A stretch of 64,000 nt of DNA from Leptolyngbya sp. PCC 7375 (GTDB lineage Bacteria; Cyanobacteriota; Cyanobacteriia; Phormidesmidales; Phormidesmidaceae). Positions 51,816 through 60,269 of the stretch are shown piece by piece. The number at the start of each line of letters is the position of its first letter. Position 1 is the first letter of the stretch. The notes beneath the pieces are model-generated. The model was given only the letters and a program-made list of their open reading frames with translations, made no database searches and was not told where the DNA came from. The stretch is from positions 5,566,486 to 5,630,485 of the forward strand of contig NZ_JH993797.1 in assembly GCF_000316115.1 (NCBI RefSeq), in the 5' to 3' direction. A program made the translations under genes and the position numbers.

Positions 51816-54536
51816 CTACCCAAGAGGCCCTACCAAGGGCTCATCATGGGGAGAGATAGCACCCGATGTATCCCTTATGTCTTCAGTTTCATCATCAGGC
51901 TCTACAGACACCTCTGGAGTCCCTATAGGAAAGACATCATCAGGAGATGCAGTAGGAACTTCAACCTCAGATGGGTCAAACTCAGATGGGTCAAAGTTAT
52001 TTAAACGTTCCTGGATAGGATTAAATTCTTGGTGGGGAGATGATTTTTCACCCCAATTTTCCAACATGTCATAGCCCGGCAAAGGCTCATCATTGGGAGC
52101 CAGAATATCATCCCCTTCCTGCTGGGGTATTAACTCCATACCGGTGCCATTATCAATGACGTTAGGGTTATTTTCTCGCTTCGGCGCAGCATTAGGATTA
52201 ATGGGTGCAGGTGATTCCCATGTCTCATAAGGCACGGCATTATCAAAAGCGGACTCACTATCGGGCTGAGTGTTAAAGCTATCTAAAGAGCTATGGCCCT
52301 CTAAAAGACCCGATTCTTCTAGAGGGTCGTTCTCGTTCACATTTTGGGCAGGTGCCAGACCATCACTCCAGCTCTCTGACTCCAGATTACGAGGTTCAAA
52401 TGGATTGGGCTCAGCTACATTACGCTCAGATACCTCTGGTTCAACGGTAAATCCATCAGAGGTATCTGAAAAGGTCTCTGACTCCAAGATATCTGACTCA
52501 AAACTTTCAAACTCAGGGGCAAAATCGTCAAAGGTATCAGGGGCAAAACTCTCTGGCTGTATGAACTCCCCTGCCAAAGGGTTTTGACTATCCGACAACG
52601 GCCCAGGCTCTAGCTCACCTAATGTTTTCAGGGGAGCCACAGGCTTTTCAGGTTTTAGCAAAGGCTCCGTTGGAGGAGTGGCCTCTAAAATGGCGGGAAA
52701 CTGCAACGGCGATGGCAACGCATTAGATGCTTGACGAATCTGCTTGAGAATCGATCTAGCCGTTTCCCCAGAGGCAGTCTTTGGTCGAGCCTCCCTAACA
52801 CTGACAGGGAGGAACTCTACTTTCATTTGTTTTTCCCGCAGAGAAACCCGCAAAGCAGCCGTGTCATGATCGCTCAGGGGTTCCTCTTCAAAAATAAAAT
52901 CCCCCAGAGCGTAGACAATAGGTCGAGATTTATAGAGTTCAGCCCCCTGTAACTGTTGAGCATGATAGCCAACTACTAAGTCAGCACCGGCATCAATTGC
53001 GGATCTAGACAAATTAACCTGCTGCGCATTGGGCTCTGCTGCTAAGTCTCCGTACCAGCGATAATTCACAACTATCCAATCCACAGCCTCACGCAGAGCA
53101 GCAATATCTGCCACAATGTTGTCTCGCTCCTGAATATTCAGGCCAGCTCGATTTAGGGTCGCCGCATCATCACTATCCGGGGCGTAATTTAAGTAGGCAA
53201 TGCGCTGACCTTTGACCTCTAAAACTTCTGGACGACGGGCTTCCTGCTGATTACGACCGGCCCCCACTCGATAGATGCCAACACCGTCCAAAGTTTTTAT
53301 GGTCTCTGTCAAACCATGGCTACCAAAATCCATTGTTTGGTCGCTAGTCAGCCCCACAATATCAATTCCCCCTTTGAGGAGGGCATCCGCCGCATCGGGA
53401 CGAGAGCGTTCAAAGTAATTTTCTTGCAGCGAGGTATCGGCGCTGGCCAGGGAATTCCCGAGACCTACCATAGCCACATCAGCTTCTCGAAAAGCCTCTA
53501 GTTCACCCAAGACTTCTTCCACAGCATCGGGAGTTTGTAATGGGACATCACCCACGGGCACTTCTCCACCAAAAACCAGTGTAACCGTAGGATTTTCAGG
53601 GCTACTGCTGGGCTCATGGGACATCACAGCAACGGGTTCTAGAGCAGCGGAGACTGCCGGTCCTCGCATCGCGGAACGATAGGCAATCTCTTGAGTTTCT
53701 ACGTCACTAAGGGGACGCCATCCACCTTCCTTGAAGGTAGGTAGAGACGGCGACTGCTTCTGAGCCACTTGGCCACGTTGGGAGAAAACGGCCTCAGTCA
53801 CACAGCCCAGGATAAAGGCAGCAGCAGCGGAGCCGGTAACTACAATCGCCCTCATGTATTTGAACTGATGCTCAATAACGTCTTTAGGTGTAAGACGGCG
53901 GCGATTCATGCGGCGCTGAGTTGAGGTTTGAGTACTGTCAATATCGGTGGAACGAATTTGCACTAACGGAAAGGGAGCCACACTACGGTTAGGCCGCCGT
54001 CGTCGTTCTTGTAAATTCGTTTCACGAGGAATGAGGTAAGACGGAACTGTCTTCAGGGTCTCGCCACCGTAAGTGGTAGCGGTTATGGTGTCCGCTTGAG
54101 CATCGGAGACCTCGGGCGTCACGACCTGCTCAGTCACCGCAGGTTCAGGTGCCAAGGAGGGTGTTGTGACAGGTGCTGCTGCCGTGTCTTGGCTGGGCTG
54201 TTGAACAGTTGCACGTTTACGCTGACTTAATTTCACCCGCTGCTGCCACAGGGGCTGATTGGTACCCACCAAACGACCGATCAAAGCAACACCACGAATA
54301 ACCTTGGACTCTAGCTGGCAAAGCCGATTACAGACAAATCGAATCAGTACATCCTTTTTAGGAGGACGCTCAAACTCTAGTAAAACTTGCAAATATCCTG
54401 GATACTGGTCGGTTTGAACCCGCGCATAAATAGACTGGGGCACCAACGGGTAGTTGAGCCACAAAGCTATGGACCGAAAATGCCCAGTAGCAGCTGATTG
54501 TCTTACCTGATTAATATCGACAGGAGTATTGACCAT
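51816..54536 (-). CDS. CapA-like metallophosphatase-fold protein with degenerate site and acidic tail
   Basis: A 906-residue protein in four parts. Residues 1-105 form a conserved-looking N-domain (HFRSIALWLNYPLVPQSIY). A Pro/Thr linker and basic region lead to a membrane segment at 229-250. Residues about 316-600 match the CapA fold (SDQTMDFGSHGLTETI, AIDAGADLVVGYHAQQLQG, PIVYALGDFIFEEE). The last 300 residues are acidic and low-complexity, with repeated FExFESD-like words. CapA metal positions are changed: GGD to GGE325, NLE to NSL, HWG to RWY, GHHPH to GYHAQ. The protein is probably a non-catalytic cell-envelope factor. Confidence 0.8.
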   Translation of the reverse strand: MVNTPVDINQVRQSAATGHFRSIALWLNYPLVPQSIYARVQTDQYPGYLQVLLEFERPPKKDVLIRFVCNRLCQLESKVIRGVALIGRLVGTNQPLWQQRVKLSQRKRATVQQPSQDTAAAPVTTPSLAPEPAVTEQVVTPEVSDAQADTITATTYGGETLKTVPSYLIPRETNLQERRRRPNRSVAPFPLVQIRSTDIDSTQTSTQRRMNRRRLTPKDVIEHQFKYMRAIVVTGSAAAAFILGCVTEAVFSQRGQVAQKQSPSLPTFKEGGWRPLSDVETQEIAYRSAMRGPAVSAALEPVAVMSHEPSSSPENPTVTLVFGGEVPVGDVPLQTPDAVEEVLGELEAFREADVAMVGLGNSLASADTSLQENYFERSRPDAADALLKGGIDIVGLTSDQTMDFGSHGLTETIKTLDGVGIYRVGAGRNQQEARRPEVLEVKGQRIAYLNYAPDSDDAATLNRAGLNIQERDNIVADIAALREAVDWIVVNYRWYGDLAAEPNAQQVNLSRSAIDAGADLVVGYHAQQLQGAELYKSRPIVYALGDFIFEEEPLSDHDTAALRVSLREKQMKVEFLPVSVREARPKTASGETARSILKQIRQASNALPSPLQFPAILEATPPTEPLLKPEKPVAPLKTLGELEPGPLSDSQNPLAGEFIQPESFAPDTFDDFAPEFESFESDILESETFSDTSDGFTVEPEVSERNVAEPNPFEPRNLESESWSDGLAPAQNVNENDPLEESGLLEGHSSLDSFNTQPDSESAFDNAVPYETWESPAPINPNAAPKRENNPNVIDNGTGMELIPQQEGDDILAPNDEPLPGYDMLENWGEKSSPHQEFNPIQERLNNFDPSEFDPSEVEVPTASPDDVFPIGTPEVSVEPDDETEDIRDTSGAISPHDEPLVGPLG

Positions 54537-54697
54537 ATGCCTCTAGCGCTCACAGGTATCAGAGTGTAGATGGACTACTAAATCCCCGAACTTGTGTGAC
54601 AAAGTGTATCAAAGATGTCTACCTTGTCAACTGTATTCATACAGTTTTTGGCAAATACACGAAATTAATGAGATTTTGAACAAATTTTAAGTAGAGC

Positions 54698-56014
54698 TTA
54701 AATTTGTTCTTGGGGGTTAGGGACATTTGAACCAGGGTCCTCACCATTGGGTTGCAGATCTGGCTCAGTTTCGGTAGATGTACCTACAGGCGGTGGCACA
54801 GGCGCAGATTGGTTCATCGTCTGATACACTGCCTGCGAAATACGTCGGATCAATTCTTGAGCTCGACCATCATTTTCAGGGCGACGGACTAGGGCCGCGA
54901 TCGCATACCGCTTGCCATTGGCAAGATCCATCAGAGCCACATCTCCGAGCACTTCACCAATATTGCCAGTTTTGTTATAGCTGATAGTGGTCTCACTCAC
55001 GCCCGCAGGCAGTAGCTTCTTATTGTAGGTCCGCTGCAAAATATTCATCACCCGGTCGCGGGAGCGCAGGCTTAAAATATCCCCTTTATGAAGATGGGCA
55101 ATCATTCGTACTAGATCTTGGGCACTGGTCGTGTTCGTGCCCTCTATATCTGGCAAGGGATTGCGCAGAATCGTCATCGTCAATCCCCAATCGACAAACT
55201 GCTGATTGAGAACCTGGGGGCCGCCCAATAGATCGATCATCATATTGGTAGCGGTATTGTCGCTATTGATGATCATTTGGGTGGCCACTTCCAATGCGGT
55301 ATATCGGGTGCCTGGGGGCTGTCCTTGCATATCACCAGACCCACCAGCAATTTGGTTAGACTGCATAGCCAATGCTTGATCAACGGTGATGCGCCCCTCA
55401 TCCACCGCCTTAAAAAAGGCAATCAGAATCGGTAACTTTATAGTGCTCGCCGCTGGCGTTTCGGCATTACCGGCCACCTCTACATAGTTGCCTGTATCTA
55501 GATCAAAGACATAGATTGTCGGCGTTAATTCAGGAATCAGTTCCTGTAACTCCTCCAACTTGGTTTTTAGAGCTGTCAGTTCCTGGGTAACTACCAGCAC
55601 GTCGTTGTCAGGAGCCGCTGTTACGGTAACTGCCGACTGAGTTTCAGCAGCGGTGCTCGTGGTTGACTGGTCATCAGCAGGTGTCAGTACTGACAGCACT
55701 GTACCCGCGATCGCAGCCACACCCAAACCAATAATCAGCAGTCTAATGCCGTAGACCAATGGTTTCGGCAACCTAGGTAAGAAAGAAGCTTTAGGCTGAG
55801 GGGGCCAGGTAGACCGAGCGTTCCGACGAGTGCGGCGTACATGCCGTGACGGATCAACCATGTCACCGAACATGCCACCCGAGGCATTGGACCTGGCGCG
55901 TCTGGACGACCCTCGTGATCGGTCCGCTGGTCGCCCCAAGGAAGTCGACCGACGCTGCCGTCGCGGTCGACCAGTTCGACGTGATTTAGGATAAGGCTGC
56001 TGTGGATCCGTCAT
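54698..56014 (-). CDS. class A beta-lactamase-fold serine hydrolase
   Basis: About 438 residues from ATG 56014; a TTG at 56086 would overlap the upstream gene and is less likely. The first 100 residues are very basic (RRTGRPRRQRR, RRTRRNARS), followed by one membrane segment (YGIRLLIIGLGVAAIAG). The hydrolase domain has the SxxK motif STIKLPI, SDN in IINSDNTATNM and KTG in SYNKTGNIGE. This is the motif set of class A enzymes, but with such an N-terminus it is likelier a cell-wall-associated peptidase or PBP-like protein than a resistance enzyme. It follows the trmJ-like gene on the same strand. Confidence 0.87.
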   Translation of the reverse strand: MTDPQQPYPKSRRTGRPRRQRRSTSLGRPADRSRGSSRRARSNASGGMFGDMVDPSRHVRRTRRNARSTWPPQPKASFLPRLPKPLVYGIRLLIIGLGVAAIAGTVLSVLTPADDQSTTSTAAETQSAVTVTAAPDNDVLVVTQELTALKTKLEELQELIPELTPTIYVFDLDTGNYVEVAGNAETPAASTIKLPILIAFFKAVDEGRITVDQALAMQSNQIAGGSGDMQGQPPGTRYTALEVATQMIINSDNTATNMMIDLLGGPQVLNQQFVDWGLTMTILRNPLPDIEGTNTTSAQDLVRMIAHLHKGDILSLRSRDRVMNILQRTYNKKLLPAGVSETTISYNKTGNIGEVLGDVALMDLANGKRYAIAALVRRPENDGRAQELIRRISQAVYQTMNQSAPVPPPVGTSTETEPDLQPNGEDPGSNVPNPQEQI

Positions 56015-56066
56015 AGGTGAGAACACATGGCTAATCGTTACCCCAGCGTGAAAACTGATTGCATGG

Positions 56067-56837
56067 CTAGGGGGCGTTTGAATCAATTCCCTGATGTGTG
56101 GTAGCCCAGTCTATCTGCCGTAAGATACCGCGTAGCATAGCAACATCTTGAGTAGACAAGGCGGCACGATGGCCCAGTTGTCGAAACTTTCGCATACGAC
56201 TAGGAGCTGTATGGGGATAAAGATAGCCGATTTTCAACAAAATCGACTCTAAATGGTGATAGTACCCATCAAGCTCGTCTAGGGTGGCAGCCACCACATT
56301 AGCTTGTTCACTCGCGATTGGCTCAGGTGGTGTTTGCTGAGGTCGCTGCCCTACCCGAGATAGTTCATAACAACAAAGAGCAACCGCTTGAGCTAAGTTT
56401 AAAGACTCGTAGGTCGGATGGGTATCAATTTTAATAAACCGTTGAGCCTGCAGCATTTCATCATTGTTCAGGCCTCGATCTTCAGGCCCAAAGATCAGTG
56501 CGGTGGCTCCCGTTTCCAGCAGCCAAGGTAGGGCGACTTCGGGGGATTCAAGGGGTGTTTGCAAATCTCGACGGCGGGCTGTGGTTGCGATCGCACGCTG
56601 ACACCCCACCAGAGCATCCGGCAATGTAGCCACTGTCTGCGATGACTCAATCACGTCGTAGGCATGGACCGCCATTTGCCTGGCATCGTCACTAAAAGGA
56701 TCGCATTGGGGGTTGACCAAAACGAGCTGGGATAATCCAAAATTTTTCATCACCCGCGCTATTGACCCAATATTAAGTGGGCCAGCCGGTTCGACTAAAA
56801 CAATGCTGAGATTGGGAAAGGGGGTGTCAGGGGACAT
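56067..56837 (-). CDS. TrmJ/LasT-type RNA 2'-O-methyltransferase (SPOUT)
   Basis: A 256-residue SPOUT-class methyltransferase. IVLVEPAGPLNIGSIARVMKNFGL is the N-terminal motif 1 with its conserved Asn and Arg, LIFGPEDRGLNNDEM is motif 2, and YESLNLAQAVALCCYEL motif 3, which forms the SAM-binding knot. TrmJ methylates position 32 of tRNAs; the exact target is inferred. The start is ATG 56837, which overlaps a GCGATCGC site. Confidence 0.92.
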   Translation of the reverse strand: MSPDTPFPNLSIVLVEPAGPLNIGSIARVMKNFGLSQLVLVNPQCDPFSDDARQMAVHAYDVIESSQTVATLPDALVGCQRAIATTARRRDLQTPLESPEVALPWLLETGATALIFGPEDRGLNNDEMLQAQRFIKIDTHPTYESLNLAQAVALCCYELSRVGQRPQQTPPEPIASEQANVVAATLDELDGYYHHLESILLKIGYLYPHTAPSRMRKFRQLGHRAALSTQDVAMLRGILRQIDWATTHQGIDSNAP

Positions 56838-56929
56838 GCGATCGCAAAAGCGCTAAATAGGCAGGCACCATAAGAAATGCCCTTTAGACTAGGTTCTGAG
56901 CATACCGTGCACCTTAGAAAACTACCAAA

Positions 56930-57111
56930 ATGCCTCGTCAGCGCCGCAAGTCTGATTTACCTGAAAAAATATGTGCCGTTTGCCAGCGTCCGTTTGCCAG
57001 CGTCCGTTCACCTGGCGCAAAAAATGGGCCGATTGCTGGGATGAGGTGAAATATTGCTCGGATCGATGCCGTAAACGGCGTAATCAAATTTCCCACCCCG
57101 AAAACCATTAA
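56930..57111 (+). pseudogene. DUF2256 zinc-ribbon gene broken by a 14-bp duplication
   Basis: From ATG 56930 the frame reads MPRQRRKSDLPEKICAVCQR, the start of DUF2256 proteins. The 14 bases at 56977-56990 are then repeated exactly at 56991-57004, which shifts the frame and leads to a stop about 40 codons in. Removing one copy restores a 168-base frame (55 residues) that continues FTWRKKWADCWDEVKYCS and DRCRKRRNQ, with both cysteine pairs and the family-typical WRKKW block, to the TAA at 57109-57111. The gene is therefore inactive in this sequence but a single slippage event would repair it. Confidence 0.9.
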
Positions 57112-57118
57112 CCTAAAC

Positions 57119-57168
57119 ATTCCGTCGGTGTAGAGACGTTCCATGGAATGTCTCTACACCGACGGAAC
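57119..57168. repeat. 50-bp near-perfect palindrome (REP-like)
   Basis: Arms of about 23 bases (57120-57142 and 57145-57167) centred on CCATGG are complementary with one mismatch. The inner words GTAGAGACGTTCC and its partner are of a kind seen as dispersed palindromes in many bacterial genomes. It lies between the DUF2256 remnant and the convergent chorismate lyase gene and could end both transcripts. Confidence 0.85.
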
Positions 57169-57184
57169 GTCTGCGCGTTTATCC

Positions 57185-57808
57185 TTACCGATGGCTCGTT
57201 TCGGAACGCATGGGACCCAAATAACGCATCAGGTATGGCGAAAACACCTCGTAAATCAGGGTCAGCGGTTTACCATGGTGCCAAAACAAATAATGACGGC
57301 CCCAAAACGGACCTTTTTGACCAAAGGCAGCTTCTAACGGTGGGCTCCAACCATAATAAATTCCTTGAATATCCCGATAAAGTTCGGTTCGCAGGTTGGC
57401 AAGACTCGCCCAAATAGGAAGTGAACGGTTCTTTAAATACTCATCCACATGGCTGGCTTCCCACCAGGATGTGGCATAGGCTAAGCGCTGTCCCGACGCC
57501 GTCCGCAACCATACCTGTCGCCTGAGTCGAGGACCGGGCACATAGCTAATTAAGTCTGGGGCTCCGTCATTAGCCATGCCCACCAAGGACATTTCAATGA
57601 CATCAACCTCCGTTGGCTCTCGGGTCAGCAGTTGTAGATGCCGCGTGGGAGAACCGTCGCCCAGCATCAGGATCTGCCACGCTGGTGATAGCTGATCGTG
57701 GGGCAATCCCTTTTTAACAACCGTTTCATCCCCTTGCCAGAGCATATCCAGAGAATACCAGCCAGTCGTTTTCTGGGCTTTGGGTGACGGTCCGAGCGTT
57801 GAAGTCAA
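57185..57808 (-). CDS. chorismate pyruvate-lyase (4-hydroxybenzoate synthase), DUF98
   Basis: A 207-residue protein. LLTREPTEVDVIEMSL, RQVWLRTASGQRLAYATSWW, PIWASLANLRTELYRDIQG and FWGRHYLFWHHGKPLTLIYE match the cyanobacterial DUF98/chorismate lyase family. The Synechocystis member makes 4-hydroxybenzoate from chorismate for plastoquinone. Same role is inferred here. The start is TTG at 57808; no ATG precedes Met22, and an in-frame stop lies just upstream, so the start is uncertain. Confidence 0.88.
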   Translation of the reverse strand: MTSTLGPSPKAQKTTGWYSLDMLWQGDETVVKKGLPHDQLSPAWQILMLGDGSPTRHLQLLTREPTEVDVIEMSLVGMANDGAPDLISYVPGPRLRRQVWLRTASGQRLAYATSWWEASHVDEYLKNRSLPIWASLANLRTELYRDIQGIYYGWSPPLEAAFGQKGPFWGRHYLFWHHGKPLTLIYEVFSPYLMRYLGPMRSETSHR

Positions 57809-57916
57809 AACTATTTACAAAAATTCATGACTGTTTTCATGATATACGCTTGGCCTGAGCTGTGCAGCGAGGGGTGATGAGTGAATAGGCATCAGCACAC
57901 TCAACCAGGTCCTAAA

Positions 57917-57952
57917 GAGTGGGGGGTGCAGTTAAAACCACACCCCCCACTC
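57917..57952. terminator. GC-rich hairpin downstream of tRNA-Leu
   Basis: GAGTGGGGGGTG (57917-57928) pairs perfectly with CACCCCCCACTC (57941-57952) around a 12-base loop. It starts 28 bases after the tRNA 3' end, read on the minus strand. No T-run follows. Confidence 0.6.
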
Positions 57953-57979
57953 AACAAGCTATATAGATCAAATTATCAA

Positions 57980-58061
57980 TGCGGATGGCGAGAATCGAAC
58001 TCGCATGGCATAAGCCACACGCCCCTCAAGCGTGCGTGTCTACCAATTCCACCACATCCGC
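57980..58061 (-). tRNA. tRNA-Leu(GAG)
   Basis: An 82-base class II tRNA on the minus strand. Acceptor stem GCGGATG pairs with CATCCGC, discriminator A. The D arm holds GGAATTGGTAGACA, the anticodon arm CACGC-TTGAGGG-GCGTG gives anticodon GAG, a long variable arm follows (GGCTTATGCC), and the T loop is TTCGATT. CCA is not encoded. Confidence 0.96.
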
Positions 58062-58264
58062 AGGGTACTGCTGAAGCAATTTGCTGTTAGAAAAACATGG
58101 ATAACAGCATATAACAGTAAACCACAAACAGACCCTTCAATAACGAGATTTTATCTGCTCAATTTGCCCCATCTCTTCTGGGGAGAAATAGCCCGCGTGG
58201 TACGATCAGCTTCCGTCATATGATGCAGATAGATAAAAAGTTTCCTTAGGGTAGTGGCTGGCTG

Positions 58265-59608
58265 ATGCGCTTTTCGAAAATCTTGATTGCGAACCGAGGT
58301 GAAATCGCGCTGCGAATTTTACGCACCTGTGAGGAAATGGGAATAGCCACAGTAGCTGTCCACTCCACTATTGATCGCCACGCTCTCCATGTACAGCTAG
58401 CTGATGAAGCTATCTGTATTGGCGAAGCACCCAGCAGTCGCAGCTATCTAAACGTTCCTAATATTATTGCTGCCGCCATGACAACGGGTGCCAGTGCTAT
58501 CCACCCTGGCTATGGTTTCTTAGCAGAGAACGATCGCTTCGTTGATATTTGCGCTGACCATAAAATTGTATTTATTGGCCCCTCGGCAGCAGCAATGCGG
58601 GCCATGGGGGACAAATCCACCGCTAAGTCAACCATGCAACGGGTTAAGGTGCCCACAGTTCCTGGCAGCAAAGGTCTATTAAAGACCCCCGAAGACGCGA
58701 TGACTTTAGCAGTAGACATCGGCTACCCCGTGATGATCAAGGCCACGGCTGGTGGTGGTGGTCGCGGCATGCGCCTCGTGCGTCAAGCCGATGAGATGAC
58801 GAAGTTATTTCTCTCTGCTCAAGGTGAAGCAGAGGCAGCCTTTGGTAACGGCGGCATCTATCTAGAAAAGTTTGTAGAAAATCCCCGCCACATCGAGTTT
58901 CAAATTTTGGCCGACAGCTACGGCAATGTGGTGCATCTGGGGGAGCGGGATTGCTCGATTCAGCGCCGCCACCAGAAATTGCTCGAAGAAGCTCCTAGCC
59001 CTGCCCTCAGCTCAGATTTGCGGCAAAAAATGGGAAAAGCGGCGGTGAGGGCGGCTAAGGCCATTAATTATGTTGGGGCAGGCACCGTCGAGTTCTTGGT
59101 AGATAGCCAGGGGAATTTCTACTTTATGGAAATGAATACTCGCATTCAGGTAGAGCATCCTGTTACCGAAATGGTGACTGGCATCGACTTAATTGCTGAG
59201 CAAATTCGCGTTGCCCAGGGAGAACGCCTGTCATTTAAGCAAAATGACATCACCTTAAAGGGACATTCCATTGAATGTCGGATTAATGCGGAGGACCCTG
59301 ATCATAATTTTCGCCCCAACCCCGGTCGCATTAGTGGCTACTTAGCCCCAGGTGGCCTCGGGGTACGAATGGATTCCCATGTATATACTGACTACGAGAT
59401 TCCTCCTTACTATGATTCTCTCATTGGCAAATTAATTGTTTGGGGTCCCAATCGTGCCACTGCCATTCAACGGATGAAACGGGCCTTGAGAGAATGTGCA
59501 ATCACTGGCTTACCCACCACCATTGGTTTTCACCAGAAAGTATTGGAGCGTCCTGAATTTCTCAAAGGTGAGGTATACACCAACTTTGTCAACCAAATGA
59601 TGGGCTAA
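58265..59608 (+). CDS. accC: acetyl-CoA carboxylase biotin carboxylase subunit
   Basis: A 447-residue enzyme of normal length. KILIANRGEIALRILRTCEE is the family start. IKATAGGGGRGMRLV is the ATP-grasp glycine loop, HLGERDCSIQRRHQK and MEMNTRIQVEHPVTEMV are the catalytic and metal-binding blocks. It carboxylates biotin on AccB using ATP and bicarbonate, the first step of fatty-acid synthesis. AccB and AccA/D are not in this window. It is followed by a 178-residue orphan after 32 bases. Confidence 0.98.
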   Translation: MRFSKILIANRGEIALRILRTCEEMGIATVAVHSTIDRHALHVQLADEAICIGEAPSSRSYLNVPNIIAAAMTTGASAIHPGYGFLAENDRFVDICADHKIVFIGPSAAAMRAMGDKSTAKSTMQRVKVPTVPGSKGLLKTPEDAMTLAVDIGYPVMIKATAGGGGRGMRLVRQADEMTKLFLSAQGEAEAAFGNGGIYLEKFVENPRHIEFQILADSYGNVVHLGERDCSIQRRHQKLLEEAPSPALSSDLRQKMGKAAVRAAKAINYVGAGTVEFLVDSQGNFYFMEMNTRIQVEHPVTEMVTGIDLIAEQIRVAQGERLSFKQNDITLKGHSIECRINAEDPDHNFRPNPGRISGYLAPGGLGVRMDSHVYTDYEIPPYYDSLIGKLIVWGPNRATAIQRMKRALRECAITGLPTTIGFHQKVLERPEFLKGEVYTNFVNQMMG

Positions 59609-59640
59609 GCTGGCTGTCCTCCGGAAAGAGAGAACCTTTT

Positions 59641-60177
59641 ATGACTGATTATCCGGATCAGGTAAAAATCTTCCATCAAGCACTCTATCGCTTTCGAGGT
59701 GTCATGGAGGTGAATACGGGGTTAAAGCCTTTAGATAAAATTCCCCTGGAAGACTATAGGCTGCCAGGAAAAATGGGAGATTTACCCCATGCGCTTCTGC
59801 TCCGCACCCAAGGTGGTCTACCGAACGAAGCTTGGGCCAATACGGATGTTATTCTGTCTTATGACCGAGCTGGCTGGCTCACTTTAGAGTTTCTTGCCTG
59901 GTGGGTGAGAGAACAATCACGCAATGGTGAACAGATTCAAATGCGGCCCCAGGCTCTGTCACCGTTGGTGGGTGAAGATATTCAGCTAGGGCAAACCCTC
60001 AAGTTTGTTATCGATCATTTTTGTTTGTTATCGAACAAAAATCCTGAAGACATGTTGACATTGTTGGCCACCCATGGGAAGTCTCTTAATACTGCAATCA
60101 GCGACCACGTTGATATATTAGGAGATTTATTAGTAGAGGAACCCGTTGACCCAAACATCAGAGATCCAGAGCAATAG
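59641..60177 (+). CDS. hypothetical protein between accC and argJ
   Basis: A 178-residue soluble protein without membrane segment. Visible stretches are IFHQALYRFRGVMEVNTGL, GDLPHALLLRTQGGLP, WLTLEFLAWWVREQS and an acidic C-terminus (VEEPVDPNIRDPEQ). I do not recognise the family. It starts 32 bases after accC with AAAGAGAG upstream, so it is probably co-transcribed with accC. A short direct repeat TTTGTTATCGA (60003 and 60021) lies inside the coding region. Confidence 0.65.
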   Translation: MTDYPDQVKIFHQALYRFRGVMEVNTGLKPLDKIPLEDYRLPGKMGDLPHALLLRTQGGLPNEAWANTDVILSYDRAGWLTLEFLAWWVREQSRNGEQIQMRPQALSPLVGEDIQLGQTLKFVIDHFCLLSNKNPEDMLTLLATHGKSLNTAISDHVDILGDLLVEEPVDPNIRDPEQ

Positions 60178-60269
60178 GTTCTAACACTTTGATAGTGTTT
60201 CATCGCAGCTTAGGATAAGCTCAGATTGCGATCGCATTCATCAAAACATCAGATACAGGGACAATAATC

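Noticed and set aside
52270..52587. 105-codon frame opposite the CapA-like acidic tail
   Set aside because: Serine-rich translation is the expected antisense of a Glu/Asp/Ser repeat region.
57143..57417. two short plus-strand frames over the chorismate lyase gene
   Set aside because: They start inside the palindrome and run antisense to conserved DUF98 codons.
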